Source of the DNA: Charina bottae
Taxonomy: Eukaryota > Chordata > Lepidosauria > Squamata > Charinaidae
Assembly (NCBI GenBank): GCA_023362775.1
Contig: JALMGJ010000008.1
Location: forward strand, 39,588,501 to 39,652,500
Reading direction: 5' to 3'
Length of the DNA stretch: 64,000 nucleotides
Part shown: positions 55,466-64,000 of the stretch, in pieces
Numbering within the stretch: the stretch's first letter is position 1
How the letters are laid out: every line of letters begins with the position of its first letter
Position numbers and translations under genes: made by a program
The notes under the pieces: model-generated
Databases searched by the model: none
Told to the model about the DNA's origin: nothing
Seen by the model: only the letters and a program-made list of their open reading frames with translations

Positions 55466-58400
55466 GTAAGCGGGCGGCCTCCTTCTCCCCCACCGTCTCC
55501 GCGAGGCGGCTCCCCGAAGGCGCAGTCGGTGACAGGCGGCCGGAGGAGATTGAAGCGGCTGTGGCGCCGTGTCTGCCATCGGCAATCGCCTCTAGCAGGA
55601 AACGCGCCGCTGCGGGCGCTTGCTTCCTCCCCCCCCCCGTAACCCTGGCCCTTCTCCCCCCACTTCTCCGATGGCTTCAAGTGGCTTTGGAATAAGCGCG
55701 CTGAACTTGGGCGGCGGAGGCGCGAGGGGATCGGGCATCGCTGGCGTGGGAGAGTACAAACTTCGAAAGGAATTGCTTGAATCGTGTTTTAGACAGCAAC
55801 GTTCGTAACCCAGTTCGCCCTCCGCGCACTTGGCCGCCGTCAGCGCATCCTGAGGGAAGGTGGAGGTTGCAGAATTAAGGCAGCTTTGCGGTAGCCGAAA
55901 TCACATACTTGTAGTCTAAATTAGCGAATGGCACGCTGTTATTCATGTGCCATCTCCAGGCCAGAAGCAAAATCTAATTTGGAGTAATGTGTACTTTAGA
56001 GCGACATACAGTAGTTGGAAAGAGCATACAGTAGAGTGACCTGCCGGATGGAGGAAAAAAGCCTCTTTTTTGTTGGTAAAGGGCCATGTATGCAGCTACA
56101 AAAATGTGGGATATACTGCTAGGTTATAGCACTTGTACAGCTTTCGTCTTAGTTTCAAGGGGAAAATCTGAAAGGTTTGCTTTAGACTTGAGAATTGAAT
56201 TTGAACGTGTTTTTAAAGTGAAATGTAGATTAATGAACACATGAAAGGCATGGACGAATTCAAACACATGGATCCTAATGGAGATCCTTTTGACTTTTGA
56301 TTTTGTTGTTAGCATGGTTGGCTATTAAATATCTGGAGGGCACCCAATGTGAGAAGATAGCTTTGTGTTTTGTATACAGCACAGTATATAGGTTTGGTTG
56401 TCTGATGTAGATAAACTTTTTCATGCTGCAGAACCTGTTTTAAAAACTATTATCAGAACTCCTAATCAAGAGGCAAACCTGTAGTGTTAAAAAATTGGCT
56501 GTCTTTGAGTGAACGTCCCCCCCCCCTTTAGTCTGTCACAGAATCCTTTCAAGTTCTATGGAAAAACCCTCTGAAAAACCCTGCTTTAATGCAACCAAAA
56601 CTAGTGCATTATTTTTTTTTAAAAAAAGCAGCTGTTCAAATATTGCATATGGTTTGCATGTTCTGTTTGAAATATGCAAGTCAATTGTAGTGTATCAGTC
56701 TCATAAATATACACTTTTTTGGTGTGTTTGAAAAAGGATAATCTTTAAGCAGTTAAGTAAGAAAGACCTTGATTACCTTAAATTACAACATAAGCAGTCC
56801 AATAGCTTGCCTAGCACTTTTGTCACTTGGAATTTTTCCAAGTCTTTAACAAACACACTGTTAGTGAAGGTTTGGGGAGGTTAGACAACATTAATTGTTG
56901 TTTGGTCTTGAGGGCCACAAGGATATGGCTGGAGATGTTATATTAGAATAGGTTCGGGTATTTTTTTTTTGAACTTTTGGGGTACTTTTTCACAGTTGAG
57001 AGACTTTAAGCCTTACTGAGGCTTAAGATACTAATTTTATCTCTTGGTTTCCCCCTCCCCCTAAGCTGATTTCTCCTGTTCTGTCATAAGCCTCTGGAAA
57101 CCCAGAGCCTCTGGTTTCTCTGCTTAAATTCCCAAGCCTTCATCAGAGGCCCCAAATTTTAATTCTGAGGGGTGCTCCAGTGGCCACATGCAGCCAGGAG
57201 TCCTTGTTTTACAACATGCATCTGGTTATCTGCCTTTGGGATGATGCATATTTATCTAACAAATGTGCTTATTTGTTTTAACTTAAATATGTGTCAACTG
57301 GTTATTTTTGCATGACCAACTTCTGAAAACTAATTATTTTTCCATGTAGAAGTTCATTCAGCCCAAATATGGGGCATTCTATCATACAGTTACACATATT
57401 TCATCACATGTTGCAAGCAAGTGCTAGAGTATAAGGTGCAAGCTTAAGATAAGGAATTCCATGGTGTTTGCTGGGAAGAGAAGGGGCAGCCTTCTAAACA
57501 AGACTTCAGTATGCTGTTTTGAAATAGAGATAATTATGGTTTTTTCTTTGGTATTTATATCTTCACATTTCAGTCTTTTCCCCCACATTTTGGCCTGTTT
57601 GGGGAACTTGAATATGTGGTATGTTCAGTAGTTTCCTGATTATAAATTTCTTTGTCTGGCATTGCTATGCAGGGAGCGGCTAAACATGTCCCTACTTATC
57701 TTTTTGGAAATTGCTGCTAGGTACTTTATGTGGCAGAGATCTATTGTAATATCAATGCTACATTACATGAAAATTCTCCTTGCTATAGCATATGGAATTA
57801 CAAAGATAACTCATGACAGTGAATTCTGAAAATTTGACAATCCATATTGATTGATTCGTAGGTTCTGTATCATGTGCAGTTTGTACACAGTTCTAACAAC
57901 AAAGATATACTCACTTTCAAATTCATCATGAGACTGAAGCTGACATATCATTACTAGTATTTTTAAACTTGGTGCAAATTTCATTATTGATATGCATTCA
58001 GACAAAATCACTTGTGTGTGCACTAAGGTCTAAGAAACCCCATCACTTTGTTTTGTTGCAATAGAGTAAAAGCAGCCTTGGATATGACATGTAAGGAGAG
58101 CCAGCCAGTTGTGTGGTCACTTCCATGCCAAGGTGGCAGCACTACTTTATCTTATGTAGGTAAGCTTCTAGCTATGGGAAGTATTTTAGGCTACTGAGTG
58201 GGTGTTAGCTTGGACTGTCAGCAGAATGGAGGAAGGAATGGGGTTTGCTGTTAGAATAGTGTTCTGATTAGCTTTGTTATTTAAGTGAAAAATACTATGT
58301 ATAACCTCTTCTGAGAGAGCCTTTCAGGCTGATTGAAAGCTACTTGATTGAAAGCTACTTAGGCTACTTGTATGGGGCTTTTCCTTTGCTAGTTTTCTCT

Positions 58401-61400
58401 TCATGCAGTAATGCCAGTCTGATGGAGCTGTTTCTATCTTCAGATCAGCCTCTAGCCAGAGAAGATTTTGAAGAGCAAGATCTATGGCGTGAATCACCCC
58501 TCCCAAGTTTCACTGATAGAATCAGTGGGGTTTGTGTGTGTGTATGGCCACTGTTAGATTCCATGTATGCTTATTTTTCTTAGGTTAAATATTAAGATAA
58601 GGAATATATTCCAGACACTCTGTTTATTTTTCTAGTGCACATTAGGTCACAGAAAGTGATTGTGAACATGAATTGTTTGTTTTTAAACATTTTTGTAATC
58701 TTGGAACCTTAAAGTCAAATTTGGTATATTTCTGACATAGGCTGGTAAGTTAAGGGTATAGTGTTGGCAATTTACAGCTTTAAACTCAATTGTGTCTACA
58801 GAAAAATGTTCATCGGAGGCCTTAGCTGGGATACTACAAAGAAGGATCTTAAGGATTACTTCACAAAATTTGGTGAAGTTGTAGATTGCACCCTGAAGTT
58901 AGACCCTATTACAGGGCGGTCAAGAGGCTTTGGCTTTGTGCTATTCAAAGAATCTGAGAGTGTGGACAAGGTAAGGTTGTTTTTATTTATTTCTAATGAG
59001 ACAAGCACTTATCAGTAATGAAAAAATAAAAATATGTGCAAGTTTTTTTAGGTTATGTTAATTTTGAGGCAGTACAAATTAAGTCCCGTTGGGGGAGTTG
59101 GGCAGTCATATAAATTTAAATAATAAATAAATAAATAAATAACAGGCATCAATTGTTGCATTATAGTCATGAAAAGTTTATATGTTTTATTTTGTAAAGC
59201 TCGTTTTTTTAAAAAAGAAATTGCTTTCAGGTCATGGATCAGAAAGAGCACAAACTGAATGGCAAAGTGATTGATCCCAAAAGAGCTAAAGCAATGAAAA
59301 CAAAAGAGCCCGTGAAAAAGATCTTTGTGGGTGGCTTGTCTCCAGATACACCAGAAGAAAAAATAAGGGAGTATTTTGGAGGTTTTGGTGAGGTAAGTTA
59401 ATGTCCTAGTTAAATAATTCTTAATCATTTAAATATGTATTTGTTTTAGTGTTGGTTTAACTCAGGGCTTTCCAAACTTTTCATGTTGGTGACACGCCTT
59501 TTAGCCATGCATAATTTCGTGACACAGTAATGAGGATTCCACGCCCCCTGGCCCATGTGATTGGCTGCCGGCTCCAAACCCCACCCCCAGCCTACATGAT
59601 TGGCTCCCGGCTCCAAACCCCGCCCCCGGCTCACGTGATTGGCTCCTGGCTCCAAACCCCGCCCACTGGCCCACGTGATTGGCTCCCGGATCCAAACCCC
59701 GCCCACTGGCCCACGTGATTGGCTCCCGGATCCAAATCCCGGCCCCCGGCCCACCAGTCTTGTACCTTATGTATTGTATTGTATGTAATTGTAGATAAAA
59801 TACAAAAATGCCCTCCAAGTGTGCTTGATGGGGAGGTCATGGACCCAAGACCATGAGCAGTGTTTTTCAGTCTTGGCCACTTTCAGGTATGAGGACTTCA
59901 ACTCCCAGAATTCCCTACCCAGCAAGGTTGAGAAACACTGTTAGATATTGCACAGAGGGGCATGTTTGTGTGAAAGTGCACAGGGCATGAGGTCCGTATG
60001 ATTCCGTACCAGGTTCAGGAGATCATGAGGAGGGCTGTGCTGAGAGGGGGGACTGGGCCAGCCAAGCTGGACCTCCCTGCTCCCAGTGTAACCACATCAT
60101 TCTTGTGTGCTTTAAAACAAGAAAAACTACTGTATATTCCTCACTTGAAATAAGGGCAGAGCCAGAGACGAAACTGTTCTTTTTGATGCTACCTGACAGT
60201 AGTTATTCTAAACATCCTGGATTTCCCCACCTATTTATTTATTGGGCTTATTTGTTGCTCCAGTGGCTGATTATGGAGCAATATACCCAACCTCTGATAA
60301 TTAGAATTAAAAAATAGCATTATATAACAAAATAAGTCATTATATAAACACTGGGAACGTAGCCGAACCTCCAAGGCTTCCAGGAACAGCCAAGCCCTCG
60401 TGGAATCGGAGTTGGAAGGGACTGAAGAGGTCGTCCGGTCCAACTCCCTGCACGCTGCAGTATTCAATCCTTAATCCCCGACAGATCCAGTCTCGGTGTG
60501 AACAATCGGGCAGGAGCGGCTGCAGCACTGAAGACGGGAGGCAGCCACTGAACAGGCTGGAGTCCATTATCTGCGTAGACGTTCCGGCGGAAGGGAGCTG
60601 CGGCGCCCGGAGGCAGGAATTTCCTCCTCTCCCAGCACACCCCCAGAGAAGCCGTGCAAGCCTTTCGCGCCCGACCCCGCTTCCCGCCGGCTCCCTCTGG
60701 GGATCTGCCCGTGGCTCCCCTCCGCGGCAGCCAGCAAAGGTTCCCCAAAACGCCACCTTTCCACTTCAGACAACCTGCGCCCGCAGCTGGCCCAGCACCG
60801 CCTCCCGAAAGCCGCGCCAGCCCCGCCGGGCGGAGACAGGCCAGGAGCCCTCCGCTCGTGGCCTCCCTGCACCCCCCAGCCCCCCGGCGCGGCGGCCTCG
60901 TAACTTACCTGGCTTCGGAGAGAGCTGAAGAGCTGGGTTGAGCAGGGACCTGTCGGCGCGGCAAGGGATGGGCGGGGCTGCACATGGTGCATGGCCTCCT
61001 CTTCCGGGTTCCCCTGCGACACACCTGGGCCCTCGCCGCGACACAGAAATGTGTCGCGACACACAGTTTGGAAAGCTCTGGTTTAACTACTTGATTCGCA
61101 GTTGTTTAAATAAGTGTCAGTTTTAATCTTGTCCTCAATTGGAGGGCACAGAGTGCATAGACTTCATAATCCCTAAAGCAGAGCTTTCCAAACTGTCGGC
61201 TGCAGTATCTGGGTGTGTCCTGGCTGCTGCTGCCTCCGAGCCCTGCCAGGATTCCACGCAGGTCCTAGTGCCTGCCTTGTGCCTTGCTGCCTCCAAACCT
61301 GCTGTGATTCCGCGCAGGTCCTAGTGCCTGCCTTGTGCCCTGCTGTAAGAGTGTGTCGCGAAATGATGCCCTGCTGTAAGAGTGTGTCGCGAAATGATGC

Positions 61401-63308
61401 ATGTCTAAAAAGTGTGTCACCAACATGAAAAGTTTGGAAAGCTCTGCCCTAAAGTGTAAGTTATCATAAACCAAATGCTTCTTGGAATCCCTTACTTTCC
61501 CAGAAGTCAATTTAAATGTTGATCTGTCACCATTTAGAATGTTACATTGTATTGGTGATAGTTTCCAGAGTTGTAAGATAATGAATGCCAGCTTCACTGA
61601 AATCTACAGGAGTTTTAGCACTGAATGGAATGGAGAGGGGGATTGCACTAATTTCACTACAGGAGCAATTTTAGTTATATGGACGGGGCATTTCAAATTA
61701 AATGTAAATAGTAAGTTTTGCAGAGATAGGTAAAACTTCAGGCATCTTTTCTGTAAAAGTGAAATAAGGTGTATAAATCCTTAAGAGCTGTCTTTTCTTA
61801 GTGTATACACATATTGATTTATAGGGATGCTGAGTTGGATTTTATATTGATTATATTGGTTGCCAATTTTATGTGTACTCTTGTAAATAAATAAAAGTCC
61901 ATGTATAGTCAGCAGTATAAAAATATTCTAATTCAGTAAATGGGCTAATAGGAGGTTTCTTCAGATTATTTAGTATAATATTTGCTTAATTTTAATAAAT
62001 AATAAATGACTATTAACCTTCATAAGAACTAGAACTATAGAATAACTGATTTTTATCAATCTTGTTTGGTATATTTCCTGATCAGGTGGAATCAATAGAA
62101 CTTCCTATGGACAACAAAACCAATAAGCGCCGAGGATTTTGCTTCATTACTTTCAAAGATGAAGAACCAGTGAAGAAAATCATGGAGAAAAAATATCATA
62201 ACGTTGGCCTTAGTAAAGTATGTTTCAAGCTATGATTCCAAAACGCCTTCTTTTTAGAAAGCGAATCCTGGTTTTATTCAGGTCAGTGCTTTGAAGATTG
62301 AAGTATAGACAGGAGAGAACAGAAATGGAGAGGCTGGTGTGGATTCCTTGGATGAAGCTACACTTGTAACAAGTGTGATGCATCTGTTGCATGCTTCTCA
62401 AAATCCTATGTTTGGTGAACAAATAGTTTGGAATCATTATCAGTGATAAATTACAAACTCGTTTCTTTGATCTTGGTTTAATCAATACAACAAATTCATA
62501 CCTAATAATGATTTGGTAGATTTGAAAGAATTACACATTTTGTAGAAGGGGAAAAATAATAGGGTGCTTTGTGCTGCAACGTTTTTTCTCCCATATGTCA
62601 TAGGATGCATTATTATTTTATATATATATGTTTGTGTGTATGTCATGTAGTCTAATTTTTCGATTCAATAAGAGTCACTGGATTTCTAATTGCTTGTGAT
62701 TTTATATAGTTTCATAATGGTGATAGTAATTTTAAAAAGACCCTTTTCTGAAGTGTATGTTACATGGGTTATCTAATGGTGTTTTCTTGCTTTTAAAAAC
62801 TTTTTTTTTCACCCCAGTAACTGTATTTGGAGCTTATATTACTTGGTGAAATTAAGTTAGTTTCAAAAGCAAACATTTAATAATAACAGTTTTGCCAGTT
62901 AAAAAATATTAAACCTGATAAATATTGATCCAGTAAGTAGATACAGTACTCCTGAAACATTCATAATTCTTACCAAGGTATATGAGAGAACCTGTATTTG
63001 ATGCTAAACCTCTTCTACCAAATTTACGTTTTTGTGCTGTAAGATTTTAAAAATTATACTGACAAATCACATGATGTATATTTTGCTTTGCCTTTCCCAA
63101 TGAATATAGAAGCATTAAAGTAATAAAGATTATAATGTGGAGTAGATAATTAACCCTTCACAAAAATATCAAAATATCCATTCAGTTGATTTTTTTTAAA
63201 TATTTCAGTGTGAAATAAAAGTAGCAATGTCAAAAGAGCAGTATCAGCAGCAACAGCAGTGGGGAACTCGAGGTGGATTTGCTGGAAGAGCCCGTGGCCG
63301 AGGTGGAG
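55263..63308 (+). CDS. HNRNPD: HNRNPD (AUF1), first five coding exons, truncated by window end
   Basis: Coding exons in view: 55263-55465, 58802-58970, 59231-59392, 62086-62217 and 63209-63308 (766 nt, 255 complete codons). The product is hnRNP D/AUF1, which binds AU-rich elements and controls mRNA decay and telomeric DNA. RRM1 has RNP2 MFIGGL (70-75) and RNP1 RGFGFVLF (109-116); RRM2 has IFVGGL (155-160) and RGFCFITF (194-201). A Gln run and an RGG segment begin in the last exon. The acidic/Gly-rich N-terminus replaces the Ala-rich one of mammals but ends in the shared [13 protein letters not shown]. The C-terminal Gly/Tyr exons lie beyond the right edge. The alternative exon 2 of mammals is not visible, so exon 1 joins directly to RRM1 as in the p37/p42 forms. 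Confidence 0.97.
55466..58801 (+). other. HNRNPD intron 1
   Basis: No recent transposon and no counterpart of the mammalian 57-nt alternative exon 2. It holds a decayed hAT-type repeat (56428) and a splice-bounded 95-nt candidate exon (58065-58159, see findings). Confidence 0.55.
56428..56585. repeat. Decayed hAT-type element (same family as 20056)
   Basis: 'aattggctgtctttgagtga', a C/T tract and 'ttagtctgtcacagaatcc' recur in the order seen at 21124 (atcagctccgtttgagtga, cccttaatttgtcacaaag). Ends are eroded. Confidence 0.4.
58802..58970 (+). CDS. HNRNPD: HNRNPD RRM1 exon
   Basis: 169 nt, acceptor GTCTACAG and donor [26 protein letters not shown] through [19 protein letters not shown]. Confidence 0.97.
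59080..59145 (+). repeat. LINE 3' tail
   Basis: 'gttgggcagtcatataaatt' followed by (AATA)n, in HNRNPD intron between RRM1 exons. Confidence 0.5.
59231..59392 (+). CDS. HNRNPD: HNRNPD RRM1/RRM2 linker exon
   Basis: 162 nt, acceptor TTTCAG and donor [26 protein letters not shown], then KTKEPVKK and [19 protein letters not shown]. Confidence 0.97.
59540..59752 (+). repeat. Tandem array, 5 units of 39-40 bp
   Basis: GATTGGCT starts at 59559, 59598, 59637, 59677 and 59717 (spacing 39, 39, 40, 40). Units carry CACGTGATTGGCTCC (E-box overlapping CCAAT) and 'ccaaaccccgccc' (GC box). Almost the same unit as the array at 35372. Confidence 0.95.
59858..59940. mobile_element. Foldback hAT MITE (family C), copy C8, deleted
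   Basis: Starts CAGTGTTTTTCAGTCTTGG, keeps 'ttcaactcccagaattccc' and ends 'aaggttgagaaacactg', with most of the right arm lost. It lies inside the composite element at 59463. Confidence 0.75.
60380..60475 (-). repeat. CR1-like LINE 3' fragment
   Basis: 'cggagttggaagggactga' and 'ggtccaactccctgcacg' resemble the 3' end of amniote CR1 elements read in reverse. Short and decayed, so tentative. Confidence 0.5.
61179..61446 (+). mobile_element. Non-autonomous hAT, family A, copy A2
   Basis: Ends CAGAGCTTTCCAAACTGTCG and AGTTTGGAAAGCTCTG. The exact 8-bp duplication is ccctaaag (61171-61178 and 61447-61454). Contains a 31-bp tandem duplication starting at 61337 and 61368. Confidence 0.93.
62086..62217 (+). 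CDS. HNRNPD: HNRNPD RRM2 exon
   Basis: 132 nt, acceptor GATCAG and donor [26 protein letters not shown], then [15 protein letters not shown] and KYHNVGLSK. Confidence 0.97.
62218..63208 (+). other. HNRNPD intron, no feature
   Basis: AT-rich intronic sequence with no repeat or exon I can support. Confidence 0.45.
63209..63308 (+). CDS. HNRNPD: HNRNPD RGG-start exon
   Basis: 100 nt, acceptor ATTTCAG and donor [18 protein letters not shown], a run of five Gln, then [16 protein letters not shown]. Last exon in the window. Confidence 0.96.
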
Positions 63309-63452
63309 GTAAGTTTCTGCGTTAAAAAAGTGCCAACATCTGCTGGAAGGGAATCTTTTCCAAAGAATGTTTTGAGCTTCTTATTTACATTTTTTACGAT
63401 TCATTTCAATTTTCACCAAACTTAAGCTCAGCCACTAATTTTGTGTCTAGAC

Positions 63453-63572
63453 CAGTGTTTCTCAACCTTAGCAACTTTAAGGTGTGTGGACTTCAACTCC
63501 CAGAACTCCCCAGACAGCTTTCTGGGAGTTGAAGTCCAGACACCTTAAAGTTGCCAAGGTTGAGAAACACTG
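63453..63572. mobile_element. Foldback hAT MITE (family C), copy C7
   Basis: 120-bp inverted repeat, CAGTGTTTCTCAACCTTAG to its complement. Flanks gtctagac and gtctagat agree at 7 of 8. Both arms have AAGGTG where others have AAGATG. In the HNRNPD intron after the RGG-start exon. Confidence 0.92.
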
Positions 63573-64000
63573 GTCTAGATGAAGACATTAATTTGTGTGC
63601 CATTTTTTTCAACCTTGAGAAGGAACTGCTGGAGGGATATTTTTGAACAGTTGGGAAAGTTATGTAACATATGCATATGTGTGGCAGTGTGATCTAGCTG
63701 CTACTGTACCACAAAAGCCCCTAATTGGCTTGCCTGAAATTAAAACATATGGATTGTTTTTTTTCTACAGCATTTTAAACCATTTTATAGTTAAGTGAGA
63801 TGTCAAAACCCATGCCATGTGTAAAATTATGTCAATGTGAAGTGCCTTAGCCAGCATCAGAAAGTATGATTTATTGTCCCTCTTTATCAGAATTCCTCCC
63901 CTGCATGCTGTCTGAACCTGGACAGGTGAGGGTTGGGCTCAAACTGGTTAGCTCTCCTTTCTGGCTTGCTGGGAGGCAGGAGTACCTGCAAAATGACTGT

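Larger units (their letters stand above)
59463..61080 (-). mobile_element. Composite 1.6-kb hAT, family A, copy A3 (reversed)
   Basis: Ends CAGGGCTTTCCAAACTTTTC and ACAGTTTGGAAAGCTCTG. The exact 8-bp duplication gtttaact is at 59455-59462 and 61081-61088. Its left end equals the right end of copies A1/A2, so it is inverted relative to them. Contents in order: a 5-unit CCAAT/GC-box array (59559-59750), a deleted foldback MITE (59858-59940), a CR1-like tail (about 60380-60475), and a CpG-rich stretch (60480-61060). In the HNRNPD intron before the RRM2 exon. Confidence 0.9.

Noticed and set aside
60567..61064. 165-residue minus-strand frame as an independent gene
   Set aside because: It lies inside the composite hAT element and has no recognisable domain. 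Kept only as a possible captured exon.

Overview
The window is vertebrate nuclear DNA, almost certainly from a squamate reptile (lizard or snake). Two things point there. First, the gene order TMEM150C - ENOPH1 - HNRNPDL - HNRNPD is the conserved block known from human 4q21. Second, the repeats are squamate-like: BovB (RTE) LINEs, tRNA-headed Sauria-type SINEs with BovB-like tails, L2/CR1-like LINE ends, and many short non-autonomous hAT transposons with 8-bp target duplications. Splice sites, reading phases and protein lengths all fit functional genes. I cannot name the species.

Layout. 1-9102 holds no coding exon I can support; it has LINE remnants, a rearranged BovB copy (6176-7626) and a SINE. 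TMEM150C (plus strand, complete coding region, 7 exons, 250 residues) runs 9105-22324, followed by a probable 3' UTR. ENOPH1 (minus strand, complete coding region, 6 exons, 261 residues) runs 39376 down to 27685 and meets TMEM150C tail to tail. Its introns hold a 5'-truncated BovB copy with a 470-residue open frame, several SINEs, foldback hAT elements and a hAT element with a tandem CCAAT/GC-box array. The ENOPH1 CpG-island promoter lies at about 39300-40560. HNRNPDL (plus, complete, 7 coding exons, 313 residues) runs 44086-49937 from a TATA/CCAAT promoter and has a long 3' untranslated region that looks alternatively spliced. HNRNPD (plus) starts at 55263; five coding exons are present and the gene runs off the right edge.

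How the genes relate. HNRNPDL and HNRNPD are tandem paralogues: their RRM-coding exons have identical lengths (169, 162 and 132 nt) and phases. Both encode nuclear RNA-binding proteins with two RRMs and an RGG/Gly-Tyr-rich tail. ENOPH1 is a methionine-salvage enzyme and TMEM150C a multipass membrane protein; they are neighbours by conserved synteny, not members of a shared pathway.

The most notable material is mobile. (1) A family of about 130-bp foldback elements has arms that share copy-specific variants, so arms are homogenised within a copy; one copy is a perfect 67-bp-arm palindrome. (2) A 1.6-kb hAT element in an HNRNPD intron carries a CpG-rich segment with a consensus splice donor. 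(3) The same roughly 39-bp tandem E-box/CCAAT/GC-box array sits inside two hAT families with different terminal repeats. (4) Nearly every target duplication has TA at its centre, as in Buster-type hAT elements.
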